Below, in pieces: positions 1 to 9,355 of a DNA stretch of 64,000 nucleotides (positions within the stretch are counted from its first letter, which is position 1; the number at the start of each line of letters is the position of its first letter). The stretch lies in the NCBI GenBank assembly GCA_025699005.1, contig JAILWI010000007.1:58317-122316 (forward strand), written 5' to 3'. The notes below the pieces were generated by a model that saw only the letters and a program-made list of their open reading frames with translations, was not told where the DNA came from and made no database searches. Source of the stretch: Chloroflexota bacterium (GTDB lineage: Bacteria; Chloroflexota; Limnocylindria; QHBO01). The translations under genes were made by a program, and so were the position numbers.

Positions 1-2
1 GC

Positions 3-1220
3 GACGAGTTCGATCCGTGCGCCTACGGTGGCGCGCTTGCCGACCTGCTGAGCCAGGTCCAGGCCGCACTGGAGACGGAAGGCATCGATGCCATCGCCGC
101 GGTCTATCCGCTGCTCTCCTTCAACAGCGAGCCGGTCGGTACCGGTCCGTGGATGTGCGAGCCGGGCTGCCTGCAGCCGGGCGAGAGCCTGACCCTCACG
201 GCCTACGCCGACTACTACGGTGGCGCACCTGCCGCGGAGACCATCGTGATGCCGATCATCACCGATGACATCCAGGGTGCGAATGCCGTCCAGGCCGGCC
301 AGGTCGACTGGAAGTACTCCCTCACCGCGGACGCGTATGACGCGCTGAAGGACGACCCGAACATCAAGTTTGCCGAGTATCCGGACTTCGGGTACTTCGG
401 GCTCCAGTACAACCTGCGCGAGGGCCGGCTGTTCGCCGACCTCGGTGCCCGCAAGGCGGTGCAGTACTGCATCGACAAGGCGGCCACCGTCGACCAGGCC
501 ACCAACGGCCAGGGCGTGCCGATCGAGGCCGACATCCCGCCGGCTTCGTGGGCGTACAACCCTGACCTGCAGCCTGTCGAGCGTGACGTCGCTGCCGCCA
601 TCGGATTCCTCGAGGAAGCCGGCTGGACGGTCGAGACCGACGCCGACGGCAACGCCACGGGTCCCGCGACCCGCGACGGCCAGACGTTCGAGACCGATGT
701 CTACGTGCGTGCCGGCCGCCCGGACCGCATCGCATTCATGGAGCTGCTGCGCGATCAGGTGATCGACTGCGGTATCAAGATCAACGTCATCGAAGGCGAC
801 TTCGCGACGGTGCTCCTGCCGCTGCTCACCTACCCGCACATTCCGCCGAATGCGACGGAGCCGTACGACGCGTACTTTGGTGGCTGGGGCACGAGCCTCG
901 ACCCCGATCCGTTCAGCCTCTTCCACTCGAGCCAGTGCACGACGGAAGAGCAGCCTGAGCTGTACAACTACATCTGCTTCCAGAACGAAGAGGCGGATCG
1001 CCTGATCGACGAGGGACTGGTCACCAGCGACCAGGAAACTCGCGCAGCGATCTACCAGGAGTTCGAGCAGATCATGTTCGACGAGCAGCCGTACCTGTTC
1101 GCCTGGTCGGATGTCGCGCGCGAGGCGCTCGACGTCAACCTGGAGAGCACGGCCGGCGAGCTTCAGCTGGGTTCGCCGCTGTGGCACTGGCAGCTCGAGA
1201 CGCTGCGCGTCGCTGAGTAA
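3..1220 (+). CDS. ABC transporter substrate-binding protein, family 5 (5' truncated)
   Basis: This is the last ~405 codons of an extracytoplasmic solute-binding protein of the peptide/nickel class (SBP_bac_5). Such proteins capture oligopeptides or similar solutes outside the membrane and deliver them to the permeases encoded just downstream. The frame is open from the first bases of the window, so the signal peptide and part of the N-terminal lobe lie upstream. The family turn PVGTGPW is near the start of the visible part, and WGTSLDPDPFSLFHSS is close to the C-terminal third. It ends at TAA. A strong hairpin separates it from the permease genes, which fits the usual excess of binding protein over membrane parts. 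The substrate cannot be read from sequence alone. Confidence 0.9.
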   Translation, partial: DEFDPCAYGGALADLLSQVQAALETEGIDAIAAVYPLLSFNSEPVGTGPWMCEPGCLQPGESLTLTAYADYYGGAPAAETIVMPIITDDIQGANAVQAGQVDWKYSLTADAYDALKDDPNIKFAEYPDFGYFGLQYNLREGRLFADLGARKAVQYCIDKAATVDQATNGQGVPIEADIPPASWAYNPDLQPVERDVAAAIGFLEEAGWTVETDADGNATGPATRDGQTFETDVYVRAGRPDRIAFMELLRDQVIDCGIKINVIEGDFATVLLPLLTYPHIPPNATEPYDAYFGGWGTSLDPDPFSLFHSSQCTTEEQPELYNYICFQNEEADRLIDEGLVTSDQETRAAIYQEFEQIMFDEQPYLFAWSDVAREALDVNLESTAGELQLGSPLWHWQLETLRVAE

Positions 1221-1255
1221 CCGGCACTCCCGGTAACTCAGGTTCGACAGATCGC

Positions 1256-1291
1256 GACCGCTGGTGGCACCTCCGGGTGCCGCCAGCGGTC
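1256..1291 (+). terminator. Strong hairpin between binding-protein and permease genes
   Basis: The arms 1256-1271 and 1276-1291 pair over 16 positions (one G-U wobble) around a 4-base TCCG loop. There is no T-run after it, so it is either a partial terminator/attenuator or an mRNA-stabilising 3' end for the binding-protein message. A second small GCCCGC/GCGGGC hairpin (1307-1320) and a CACAAT hexamer (1331-1336), possibly a weak -10 for the permease genes, follow. The rest of 1292-1413 shows only a purine-rich ribosome-binding stretch before 1414. Confidence 0.6.
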
Positions 1292-1413
1292 CACCCCACC
1301 ACCAGGGCCCGCACGCGGGCTCCCTTCTGGCACAATTCCCGCTCACGCACGGTGACGAGCGCCGCGCTCAGCGGTAGACGCGGTTTCGGAGAGAGGGAGC
1401 AGGGGCAACCCAC

Positions 1414-2385
1414 ATGGCCACCTACATCATCCGACGAACACTGCAGTCGATCCCGATCCTGTTCGGTGTCGCGCTCGTCAGCTTTGCCATCATCCAGCTC
1501 GCCCCGGGCAGCCCGATCGATCGTTTCCGCACGCCGAACGTGCGTCCCGAGACCCTCGAGAATCTCATCCGCCTTTACGGCCTGGACCAGCCCGTCCATA
1601 TCCAGTTCGTCAACTGGATCACTGCCTTCGTCCAGTTCTGGAACGTCGAGGCGTGGGGCTACAGCCTCGTCGACGGCCGCTCGGTCCGCGACACGCTCGT
1701 CGACCGCATGCCGGCCACGTTGCTCCTCGGCGGCACCGCTCTTCTCGTCACGATCATCTTTGCCGTGCCGATCGGCATCCTCGCCGCGGTGCGCCAGTAC
1801 AGCTGGGCCGACAAGGCGATCACGACGTTCGCGACCATCGGCTACGCCATCCCCTCGTTCCTTCTGGGCCTCTACATCGCCTATCTTGGGACGGTCGTGT
1901 TCCGCGGGCTCTTCCCCGGCTTCGGCATGGTGAGCCTGCCCGGCACGGAGGGTCGTGGCACGCCCCTCGACGTCGCCTGGCACATGGTGCTGCCGGTGAC
2001 CTCGCTCGCGATCCAGCAGATCGCCGGCTGGAGCCGTTACGTGCGCGCCAAGATGCTCGAGGTCCTGAACCAGGACTACGTCCGGACCGCGAAGGCCAAG
2101 GGCCTGAGCGCCGCGAAGGTCACGTACAAGCACGCGCTGCGCAACGCGCTCATCCCCGTCATCACGCTCTTCGGGCTCACGCTGCCGGGCCTTCTCTCGG
2201 GCGCCGTGATCACCGAGACGATCTTCAGCTGGCCCGGCCTCGGCCTCCTGGGCGTGACCGCGGTGACCCAGCGTGACTACCCGGTCGTGCTCGCCTTCGT
2301 GATGGTCGGCGGGTTCGGCGTCGTGATGGGCAACCTCCTCGCCGACATCCTGTACGGCGTGGTCGATCCCCGCATCAAGTACTAG
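1414..2385 (+). CDS. ABC transporter permease, DppB/OppB type
   Basis: A 323-residue inner-membrane permease of the peptide/nickel importer. It begins with the family-typical MATYIIRRTLQSIPILFGV, an N-terminal transmembrane helix followed by a periplasmic segment (about residues 30-95) and five further helices. The EAA loop that contacts the ATPases lies at about residues 215-245 (VRTAKAKGLSAAKVTYKHA). The length is normal for DppB. A purine-rich stretch (GGAGAGAGGGAGCAGGGG) lies just upstream of the ATG. It forms one transport unit with the genes at 2398, 3357 and 4418. Confidence 0.92.
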   Translation: MATYIIRRTLQSIPILFGVALVSFAIIQLAPGSPIDRFRTPNVRPETLENLIRLYGLDQPVHIQFVNWITAFVQFWNVEAWGYSLVDGRSVRDTLVDRMPATLLLGGTALLVTIIFAVPIGILAAVRQYSWADKAITTFATIGYAIPSFLLGLYIAYLGTVVFRGLFPGFGMVSLPGTEGRGTPLDVAWHMVLPVTSLAIQQIAGWSRYVRAKMLEVLNQDYVRTAKAKGLSAAKVTYKHALRNALIPVITLFGLTLPGLLSGAVITETIFSWPGLGLLGVTAVTQRDYPVVLAFVMVGGFGVVMGNLLADILYGVVDPRIKY

Positions 2386-2397
2386 AGGACGCTCGCC

Positions 2398-3360
2398 ATG
2401 GTCAGCGACACCACCGCCGCCGAGATCGAGCGACGACGAGCCGAGGAAGCGGAGGCCGAGTCGGCCGACATCGATCGCACGCCGGTTCGGACGTACTGGC
2501 AGCTGGTGCGACAGCGCTTCCTGCAGCATCGGCTGGCGGTGATCGCCGTCATCGTCCTCGTGATCCTCGCGTCGTACGCGATCATCGTGCCCACGGTGAC
2601 GGGCGACGCCTGGCGGACGACCCAGCTCTTCCGTGACGACGCGCCGCCGGAGGTCTTCGCGGAGGACGGCGAGTTCACGTTCGCGATCCTCGGCTACAAC
2701 GAGTACGGGCAGAACCTGTTCGCACGGCTCGGCAAGGCGACGCAGACGTCGCTCACCATCGGCCTCGCCGCGGTGATCATCATCGTCGTGATCGGCGTGT
2801 TCGTGGGATCGATCGCGGGATACGTGGGCGGCTGGGTCGACAACGTGCTCATGCGTTTCGTCGACATCATGCTGTCGTTACCGGGCCTGTTCATCATTCT
2901 CATGATCACCGCCTTCTTCGGGCAGGGGAACGTCTGGGTGGTGGTGTTCGCCATCGGCCTCACGGGATGGACGACGGCCGCCAGGTTGGTCCGTGCCGAG
3001 TTCCTCAGCCTGCGCGAGGTCGACTACGTCCAGGCCGCTCGGGCCCTCGGTGCATCGCCGCAGCGCATCATGCTGCGTCACATGCTGCCCCCGGCCATGG
3101 CGCCGATCGTCGTGGCGGCGACCCTCGGCATCGCCGACTCGGTCGTCGTCGAGTCGGCGCTGAGCTTCCTGGGCTTCGGCATCGGCCGCGACAGCGCCAG
3201 CCTGGGCACGATGCTCCAGAACGCTCGCGACTACTTCTTCTCGGGACCGCTGAAGGTGGTGTATCCCGGCGTGATCCTCATCCTCATCGTGCTGTCGGCC
3301 AGCTTCCTGGGTGACGGGCTCCGCGATGCCCTCGATCCTCGCCAGCGGGTCGAGAAGTGA
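2398..3360 (+). CDS. ABC transporter permease, DppC/OppC type
   Basis: The second membrane subunit of the peptide-type importer, 320 residues. A cytoplasmic N-terminal segment of about 40 residues precedes the first helix (VIAVIVLVILASYAIIV). The EAA-loop signature ARALGASPQRIMLRHMLPP is at about residues 215-233 and the ending GDGLRDALDPRQR is typical of DppC. The gene starts 12 bases after the dppB-like stop and its own stop overlaps the start of the next gene (GTGA), so the genes are co-translated. Confidence 0.92.
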   Translation: MVSDTTAAEIERRRAEEAEAESADIDRTPVRTYWQLVRQRFLQHRLAVIAVIVLVILASYAIIVPTVTGDAWRTTQLFRDDAPPEVFAEDGEFTFAILGYNEYGQNLFARLGKATQTSLTIGLAAVIIIVVIGVFVGSIAGYVGGWVDNVLMRFVDIMLSLPGLFIILMITAFFGQGNVWVVVFAIGLTGWTTAARLVRAEFLSLREVDYVQAARALGASPQRIMLRHMLPPAMAPIVVAATLGIADSVVVESALSFLGFGIGRDSASLGTMLQNARDYFFSGPLKVVYPGVILILIVLSASFLGDGLRDALDPRQRVEK

Positions 3361-4421
3361 CGGTGACCGCGCGTCACGTCGGGCCGCTGCTCGAGATCAA
3401 GGGGATCAAGACCCACTTCTTCACCCAGGACGGGGTGGTCAAGGCCGTCGACGACGTCACGTTCGAGATCGGCCATGGGCAGACCCTCGGCGTCGTGGGC
3501 GAGTCGGGATGCGGCAAGAGCATCACGAGCCTGTCGGTCATGCGCCTCATCGAGCGTCCCGGGAAGATCGTGGCCGGAGAGATCCGTCTCAACGGCGAGA
3601 ACCTGCTCGACAAGACGGACGCCGACATGCGGGACATCCGCGGCGACCAGGTGAGCATGATCTTCCAGGAGCCGATGACCAGCCTCAACCCGGTCTTCAC
3701 CTGCGGTGACCAGATCGCCGAGGCCGTCCAGCAGCACACCGCGGTCAGCCGTCGTGAGGCGATGGACCGGGCGGTCGAGATGCTCCGGGTGGTCGGCATC
3801 CCCGATCCCAAGCGTCGCGCCGCGGAACATCCGCACCAGCTGTCCGGCGGCATGCGCCAGCGGGTCATGATCGCCATGGCCCTCTCGACCGATCCCGACC
3901 TGCTCATCGCCGACGAGCCGACCACCGCGCTCGACGTCACGATCCAGGCCCAGATCCTGGAGGTCATGCGCGACCTCCGAGAGAAGAACCGGATGGCGAT
4001 CATGCTCATCACCCACGACCTCGGGGTCGTGGCCGAGATGGCCGACGAGGTGGTCGTCATGTACGCCGGCAAGGTCGTCGAGCGCGCGGACGTCAGGACC
4101 GTTTTCGGGTCGCCGCACCATCCGTACACCCAGGGCCTGCTGCTCTCGATCCCGCGCCTTGACGAGCGTCGCGAGCGGCTCGAGGTCATCAAGGGCACCG
4201 TCCCATCGCCGCTCAACCTGCCGGAGGGATGCCTGTTCAAGCGCCGATGTCCGCATCGCATGCGCGTGTGCGACACGGCACCGCCGTACCAGGAAGTCGG
4301 TTCGGGCCACTTCAGTCGCTGCTGGCTGACGCCGGCCGGTGAGGCTCCGGACGTCGGGGCCGATGCCGAGGGCGAGGAGGCGCAGCATGCCGCGGAGCAG
4401 CTGACGGTGGGAGCCCGATGA
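3357..4421 (+). CDS. Peptide-type ABC transporter ATP-binding protein, DppD/OppD type
   Basis: A 354-residue cytoplasmic ATPase that powers the importer. It shows Walker A (GESGCGKS), the Q-loop ([10 protein letters not shown]), the signature LSGGMRQRV, Walker B ([13 protein letters not shown]) and the switch histidine (ITHDLG). The C-terminal oligopeptide-transporter extension carries spaced cysteines ([16 protein letters not shown]). The start is GTG overlapping the stop of the upstream permease by four bases (GTGA); an ATG start is not available at that junction. The last four bases overlap the next gene (ATGA). Confidence 0.92.
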   Translation: MTVTARHVGPLLEIKGIKTHFFTQDGVVKAVDDVTFEIGHGQTLGVVGESGCGKSITSLSVMRLIERPGKIVAGEIRLNGENLLDKTDADMRDIRGDQVSMIFQEPMTSLNPVFTCGDQIAEAVQQHTAVSRREAMDRAVEMLRVVGIPDPKRRAAEHPHQLSGGMRQRVMIAMALSTDPDLLIADEPTTALDVTIQAQILEVMRDLREKNRMAIMLITHDLGVVAEMADEVVVMYAGKVVERADVRTVFGSPHHPYTQGLLLSIPRLDERRERLEVIKGTVPSPLNLPEGCLFKRRCPHRMRVCDTAPPYQEVGSGHFSRCWLTPAGEAPDVGADAEGEEAQHAAEQLTVGAR

Positions 4422-5563
4422 ACGACGAGGGACAGACGATGACGCCGACCGGCGCCACGCCCGGCGGTGACGGGGTGCCGCAGCCCGGCGACGAGATGAG
4501 CGGCGGGCGGACGAGCGCCGAGCGTGCCGCCGACCGTGGCGGCTCGGCCGCTGCACCGCTGCTCGAGGTCGACAACCTCGTCAAGCACTTCGATATCCGT
4601 GGAGGCCTGCTCGGCGTCAGCAAGCTCGGCGCCGTGCGCGCGGTGGACGGGGTCAGCTTCAGCGTGACCGAGGGCGAGACGCTCGGCCTGGTGGGGGAGT
4701 CGGGCTGCGGCAAGACGACGCTCGGCAAGGTCATCCTGCGCCTTCTGCCGCCGACCGCCGGCAAGGTGAACTTCGAGGGCAAGTCGCTGTTCGACCTGAG
4801 CTCGCGCGAGCTCAAGGCCGCGCGCCGTGACATCCAGGTCGTGTTCCAGGACCCGTACGCCAGCCTGAACCCGCGCATGAGCGTCGGCGAGATCGTCGGC
4901 GAGGGTCTCTACGTGCACGGCATGACGAACAAGAAGGAGCGCGAGTCGGCCGTGCGCGACCTGCTCAAGCGGGTCGGTCTCAACCAGGCGCACATCCATC
5001 GCTACCCGCACGAGTTCAGCGGCGGCCAGCGCCAGCGCATCGGCATCGCCCGTGCTCTCGCGCTCCGTCCGCGCTTCATCGTGTGCGACGAGCCGGTCAG
5101 CGCGCTCGACGTGAGCATCCAGTCTCAGGTCCTCAACCTGCTGAGCGACCTCCAGGACGAGTTCCAGCTCACCTACCTGTTCATCGCCCACAACCTGGCG
5201 GTGGTCAAGCACCTGTCGACGCGGGTCGGGGTCATGTACCTCGGCAAGCTCGTCGAGCTGTCGGACGCCGACGAGCTGTATCGCTCGCCGGCGCACCCGT
5301 ACACCAAGGCCCTGCTCTCGGCGATCCCGGTGCCCGATCCGACGGTTCGCCGCGAGCGGATCGTGCTGAAGGGCGACCTGCCCTCGCCGGCCAATCCGCC
5401 CTCGGGCTGTCGTTTCCACACCAGGTGCCCGATGGCCCAGGAGATCTGCAAGGTCGAGGAGCCGCCGCTGCGCGACGTCGGTGGCGGACACCTCAGCGCC
5501 TGCCACTTCGCCGAGGAGGTCACCCCCCTCGGGAGCGAGCGGACGTCCGCACAGAGCGCCTGA
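4418..5563 (+). CDS. Peptide-type ABC transporter ATP-binding protein, DppF/OppF type
   Basis: The second ATPase of the importer, 381 residues. A poorly conserved N-terminal extension of ~50 residues precedes the nucleotide-binding domain. Walker A is GESGCGKTT, the Q-loop [10 protein letters not shown], the signature FSGGQRQRI and Walker [14 protein letters not shown]; the C-terminal cysteine-bearing tail ([16 protein letters not shown]) is that of OppF/DppF. The ATGA overlap with the upstream ATPase indicates translational coupling. It is the last gene of the unit, which runs head-on into the minus-strand gene ending at 5574. Confidence 0.92.
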   Translation: MNDEGQTMTPTGATPGGDGVPQPGDEMSGGRTSAERAADRGGSAAAPLLEVDNLVKHFDIRGGLLGVSKLGAVRAVDGVSFSVTEGETLGLVGESGCGKTTLGKVILRLLPPTAGKVNFEGKSLFDLSSRELKAARRDIQVVFQDPYASLNPRMSVGEIVGEGLYVHGMTNKKERESAVRDLLKRVGLNQAHIHRYPHEFSGGQRQRIGIARALALRPRFIVCDEPVSALDVSIQSQVLNLLSDLQDEFQLTYLFIAHNLAVVKHLSTRVGVMYLGKLVELSDADELYRSPAHPYTKALLSAIPVPDPTVRRERIVLKGDLPSPANPPSGCRFHTRCPMAQEICKVEEPPLRDVGGGHLSACHFAEEVTPLGSERTSAQSA

Positions 5564-5573
5564 GCGTCGCCCG

Positions 5574-6857
5574 TCAGCCCTCGGCCCCGCTCGGCGCGGT
5601 GCCCTCGTCGACGTCACGCTCGCCCATCCGCAGCTCGACCTGCTCCGTCCCATCGGCACGTCGCCGCCGAGTGACGTGGATGTGCGGATGCGTCTCGTCG
5701 CCGACCTGCTCCTTCTCGACGCGCACCATGACGTGCTCGTCGACGTCCCTGAGCCGCTCGGCCTCCGGGAGCGCGGCGTTCGGCACGGTCCGGAACACCG
5801 CATAGCTCACGAAGACCCACAGCACCGCGATGACGGGGATGCCGAACAGCGCGCCCCACACGCCGGCGACCTGGGCGCCGACGAGGAGGCCGACCAGGAC
5901 GAGGATCGGGTGCAGGCCGAGCGCGCCGCGCATGAGCCGCGGCTGGAGCCAGTTGACGATGATCGTCTGCACCGCCAGCAGGATGATCGCGACCGGCACG
6001 AGCGAGTCGCCGGCGAAGAGGGCGGCGCCGAGAATCGGCGGCAGGAGGGCGAGGGGCGGACCGAAGAAGGGGATGAGCATGGCCAGCGCGCTCAGCGTGC
6101 CCCACAGGAAGAGGTACGGAATGCCGAACAGGCTTCCGACCACTCCGACGAGCGCCGCCTGGAGGACCGCCAGGATGAGCTGCGCCCGGAGGAAGCCACC
6201 GAACGCCCGCACGATGCTGCGCTCGAACAGGTCGGCCTCGTCTCGATAGCGTCGCGGGACGACGCTCCGCAGACGGGCGAGGACGCGCTGCGAGTCCATG
6301 ACCATGTAGAGCGAGATGACGATGATGAGGAGCAGGGCCCCGAGGGCCGCGATCGTCACCCCGGCGATGTTCTGCGCCTGGCGCACGACCTGGCTGCCGA
6401 CGTCCGCGAGGCTGTCGAGGGCGCTGGCGTAGAGGTCGGTGAGGTCGAGCTGGAGCCGGCCGAACTGGAGGCCCTGCTCCCAGCTGGCGAGGACGGCCAG
6501 GATGTCCCGCTCGGCGGCGGGATAGTTGCGGGCAAGCTCCGCGACCTGCTGCGTGATGGCGGCGCCCGTGTAGAAGACGATGAACCCGAAGACGACGAGC
6601 GCCATGAGGTAGGCGCCGACGACGATCGCCGGCCGCGGCAGGTCCACGCGCTCGGCGATGCCGGCCACGAGGGCCGACATCACGAAGGCCAGCAGCCAGG
6701 CGAGGAACAGGATGAGCAGGATCGTGCCGAAGCCGCCGAGCAGGGTGAGCGCCCGGTCGACGAGGAGGAAGGCGAAGTAGGCGCTCCCGAGCGCCAGGAA
6801 GAGGACGAGCCACCAGCGCTCGCGCGGACCGATGCCCGTGGCCGGCGGTCCCGTCAC
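5574..6857 (-). CDS. AI-2E family transporter (PerM-like membrane protein)
   Basis: A 427-residue polytopic membrane protein of the AI-2E exporter/PerM family. There are about eight hydrophobic helices, with the large soluble insertion after helix three typical of the family, the [13 protein letters not shown] helix and the repeated glycine/proline-rich C-terminal half ([20 protein letters not shown]). A charged C-terminal tail follows. I place the start at a GTG two bases after the trpS stop codon; the frame continues open upstream, but that part is antisense to trpS and not protein-like. It probably shares the trpS transcript. AI-2 transport is a family label, not shown for this protein. 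Confidence 0.8.
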   Translation of the reverse strand: MTGPPATGIGPRERWWLVLFLALGSAYFAFLLVDRALTLLGGFGTILLILFLAWLLAFVMSALVAGIAERVDLPRPAIVVGAYLMALVVFGFIVFYTGAAITQQVAELARNYPAAERDILAVLASWEQGLQFGRLQLDLTDLYASALDSLADVGSQVVRQAQNIAGVTIAALGALLLIIVISLYMVMDSQRVLARLRSVVPRRYRDEADLFERSIVRAFGGFLRAQLILAVLQAALVGVVGSLFGIPYLFLWGTLSALAMLIPFFGPPLALLPPILGAALFAGDSLVPVAIILLAVQTIIVNWLQPRLMRGALGLHPILVLVGLLVGAQVAGVWGALFGIPVIAVLWVFVSYAVFRTVPNAALPEAERLRDVDEHVMVRVEKEQVGDETHPHIHVTRRRRADGTEQVELRMGERDVDEGTAPSGAEG

Positions 6858-6859
6858 GC

Positions 6860-7885
6860 CTATGCCACCCGACGTGGACCGATGCCCACGGCGTCCCGGA
6901 CCTCCGCCATCGTGGCGTCGACGATGGGGCGCACGGCGTCGGCACCGGCGGCCAGCGTCTCCTCGACCACGGCACCGTCCGCGGCGAGCTCGGCTCGCCG
7001 CTCTCGCATCGGCCGGAAGAACTCGATGATCCGCTCGGCGAGCAGCTGCTTCGTCTCGACGCAGCCCGTGCGTGCGGTGCGCTCGCCGTCCTGGATCTGC
7101 AGGTAGTCCGCCCCGAAGAAACGGTGGAGCTGGCAGACGTTGCAGACCTCCGGTCGCCCCGGGTCGGTGCGCTTGATGCGGAGCGGGTCGGTGACCATGC
7201 TCATGACGAGTCGCCGGATCTCGTCCGGCTCGGCAAAGATCGGAATCGTGTTGCCGGCGCTCTTGCTCATCTTCCGGACGCCGTCGATCCCGAGCACGAC
7301 CGGCGCCTCGGTGTACACCGGCTGCGGCTCCGGGAAGACGGGCGCGTATCGCCGATTGAAGGCGCGAACCACCTCGCGGCTGAACTCGAGGTGCGCCGCC
7401 TGGTCCTTCCCGACCGGGACGCGGCTCGCCTTGTAGAGCACGATGTCGGCCGCCTGGAGCACCGGGTAGTCGAGCAGGCCGACCGAGTTCTCCTTGCCCT
7501 CGTCGCGCGCCTCCTTGTACGTCGGGTTGCGCTCGGCCCAGGCGACGGGCACGCAGGTGTTGAAGATCCAGGCCAGCTCGGCGTGCTCCGGAACGTCCGA
7601 CTGCCGGATGAGGGAGCAGCGCTGAGGATCCAGGCCCACGGCCAGGAGGTCGAGGACCATCTCGTGACTGAGCCGTCGCAGCGTCTCGCCGTCGTGGACC
7701 GTGGTCAGCGCGTGGAGGTCGACGATCGCGTAGATCGCGTCGTACCGGTCCTGGAGGGCTACGTAGTTCGCCTGGGCACCGAGGTAGTTCCCGAGATGGG
7801 AGGCGCCGGAGGGCTGGATCCCGCTGAACACACGCTCGCGCGTTCCTGGCGCGGCCGGGTCGTCGGCGGCGAGGGTCTGGCTCAT
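6860..7885 (-). CDS. trpS: Tryptophan--tRNA ligase
   Basis: A 341-residue class I aminoacyl-tRNA synthetase that charges tRNA-Trp. The ATP-binding HIGH-like motif is SGASHLGN (about residues 26-33) and the KMSKS loop is intact (VRKMSKSAGN). The chain length is normal. I chose the ATG at 7885 rather than a frame opening 41 codons earlier, because the protein then begins a few residues before the conserved FSGIQPSG and because a TACACT hexamer lies 8 bases upstream of this ATG. It is divergent from birA. Confidence 0.93.
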   Translation of the reverse strand: MSQTLAADDPAAPGTRERVFSGIQPSGASHLGNYLGAQANYVALQDRYDAIYAIVDLHALTTVHDGETLRRLSHEMVLDLLAVGLDPQRCSLIRQSDVPEHAELAWIFNTCVPVAWAERNPTYKEARDEGKENSVGLLDYPVLQAADIVLYKASRVPVGKDQAAHLEFSREVVRAFNRRYAPVFPEPQPVYTEAPVVLGIDGVRKMSKSAGNTIPIFAEPDEIRRLVMSMVTDPLRIKRTDPGRPEVCNVCQLHRFFGADYLQIQDGERTARTGCVETKQLLAERIIEFFRPMRERRAELAADGAVVEETLAAGADAVRPIVDATMAEVRDAVGIGPRRVA

Positions 7886-7893
7886 GGGCGGCG

Positions 7894-7899
7894 AGTGTA
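7894..7899 (-). promoter_or_regulatory. trpS: Putative leaderless -10 element of trpS
   Basis: TACACT on the minus strand ends 8 bases before the trpS ATG, so transcription would start at or next to the start codon. There is no Shine-Dalgarno sequence and no convincing -35. Confidence 0.5.
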
Positions 7900-7933
7900 G
7901 CGCACCGTACGACGTGGTCCGTGACGGCGGGGG

Positions 7934-7939
7934 TATCGT
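7934..7939 (+). promoter_or_regulatory. birA: Putative leaderless -10 element of birA
   Basis: TATCGT ends 6 bases before the birA ATG. The spacing places the transcription start at the initiation codon. It faces away from the trpS element 35 bases to the left. Confidence 0.45.
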
Positions 7940-7945
7940 GGTGAC

Positions 7946-8728
7946 ATGACGCCGTGGGACATCGCCGACCGTCCTCGCCGCCGGGTGGGTCGAGGTCTCG
8001 AGCTGCACGACGAGATCCCGTCAACGAATGACCGTGCCCGCGAGCTCCTCGCCGAGCCCGACGGTGAGGGTCGCGCGGTGGTCGCCGAGGTGCAGACCGC
8101 GGGGCGGGGGCGGCGCGGGAGGACCTGGACGTCGCCCGGCGGCGTGAACCTGGCCGTCAGCGTCGGGCTGCAGCCCCGCCTGTCGACCGGGGATGCCTGG
8201 CAGCTTGCCGCCGCCGCGGCGCTCGCCGCGTGGGACGCGTGCAACCGGTTCGCCCCCGTCACGCTGAAGTGGCCGAACGACGTCGTCGCCGACTTCGATG
8301 GCGCGAAGGTCGGAGGCATCCTCATCGAGACGACCCTGGACGGCGAGCGCGTGGCCGAGGCCGTGATCGGGATCGGCCTCAACCTGAACTGGGCACGGCG
8401 CGACATGCCGGCCGAGCTCGCCGGCGCGACCTCGCTCGCCGAGCTCGCCGGTGGCCCCGTCGACCGCGGCGAGGTGCTCGACGGCCTGCTCGACGCTCTC
8501 GACGACGAGATCGTGGCCCTGGAGGCTGGTCACACGCCTCGTGATCGGTACCGAGCCGCCTGCTCGACGCTCGGTCGGGAGGTCGAGCTCGAGACGGGCG
8601 AGGGACGGATCCACGGGCGAGCCGTCGACATCGATGAGCGGGGGGAGCTCGTGCTCGAGACGTCCGATGGCACGGTGCACGTCGCCAGCGGTGAGATCGC
8701 GCGCCTCCGCACCGCGGTGCCCGCATGA
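7946..8728 (+). CDS. birA: Biotin--[acetyl-CoA-carboxylase] ligase
   Basis: A 260-residue biotin protein ligase that activates biotin with ATP and attaches it to the carrier lysine of acetyl-CoA carboxylase. The biotin-binding loop GRGRRGRTW, the following GVNLAVS strand and KWPNDVV are present, as is a C-terminal SH3-like domain. It lacks the N-terminal winged-helix of the E. coli-type repressor, so it is a monofunctional (class I) enzyme. It lies upstream of the acc/fab cluster that contains its substrate, accB. The ECF sigma gene begins inside its stop codon (ATGA). Confidence 0.9.
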   Translation: MTPWDIADRPRRRVGRGLELHDEIPSTNDRARELLAEPDGEGRAVVAEVQTAGRGRRGRTWTSPGGVNLAVSVGLQPRLSTGDAWQLAAAAALAAWDACNRFAPVTLKWPNDVVADFDGAKVGGILIETTLDGERVAEAVIGIGLNLNWARRDMPAELAGATSLAELAGGPVDRGEVLDGLLDALDDEIVALEAGHTPRDRYRAACSTLGREVELETGEGRIHGRAVDIDERGELVLETSDGTVHVASGEIARLRTAVPA

Positions 8729-9303
8729 GCGATCGCGCACTGGCCGCCCGAACGGCGCCCGATCCCGACCTGGCCGATGTCCGCGCGGCCCAGGCCGATC
8801 GCGCAGCGTTCGCAACGCTCTACCGACGCTACCTCGATCCGGTGTACGGGTACTGCTTCTACCTGCTCGGTGACCACCACGACGCCGAGGACGTCACCGA
8901 GCGTACGTTCCTGGCGGCCATGGCGGCTCTCGATCGCTTCCGGGACACCGGATCGACGTTCCGCTCGTGGCTGTTCCGCATCGCGCACAACCAGCTGGCG
9001 AACGCGCTCCGGTCCCGCAGCCGTCATCGCACGGCACCGCTCACCGCCGCCGGAGACCCGCCATCGGGTGACGATCCCGCCGGCCATGCCGATCGCGCTG
9101 ACGAGGCTCGCCGCCTGCGTTCCGCGATCTCCCGGCTCCCGGACGATCGGCGCCAGGTCGTGGTCCTCCGCTTCGTCGATGGACTGAGCGCGCGTGAGAT
9201 CGGGGTCGTCCTGGACCGGAGCCCGGCCGCCGTTCGGGTCCTCCAGCACCGAGCGCTTCGAGACCTGGCCCGTCTGCTCGACGAGGACGGCGGCGGTCGC
9301 TGA
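8725..9303 (+). CDS. ECF RNA polymerase sigma factor (sigma-70 family)
   Basis: A 192-residue extracytoplasmic-function type sigma factor. Region 2 (about residues 25-95) contains the core-binding helix (AFATLYRRYLDPVYGYCFY) and the SWLFRIAHNQLAN stretch. Region 4 (about 125-185) holds the helix-turn-helix (LSAREIGVVLDRSPAAVRVLQHRAL). It is translationally coupled to birA. The gene after it encodes a small one-helix membrane protein that could be its anti-sigma factor. It sits just before the fatty-acid cluster, so it may control membrane lipid synthesis; that is inference from position only. Confidence 0.85.
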   Translation: MSDRALAARTAPDPDLADVRAAQADRAAFATLYRRYLDPVYGYCFYLLGDHHDAEDVTERTFLAAMAALDRFRDTGSTFRSWLFRIAHNQLANALRSRSRHRTAPLTAAGDPPSGDDPAGHADRADEARRLRSAISRLPDDRRQVVVLRFVDGLSAREIGVVLDRSPAAVRVLQHRALRDLARLLDEDGGGR

Positions 9304-9355
9304 TCCGGCACGCGGCGTGTAACGTATCGGGCTCCGCGGTGTTAGCAGGAGTGTC

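Noticed and set aside
3374..5803. Long minus-strand open frame across the two ATPase genes
   Set aside because: Composed of Arg/Ala/Arg-rich shadow sequence opposite two well-conserved genes; typical of high-GC antisense frames.
6858..8024. Upstream extension of the AI-2E transporter frame through trpS
   Set aside because: The added residues are not protein-like and are translated from another frame of trpS; the real start is after the trpS stop.
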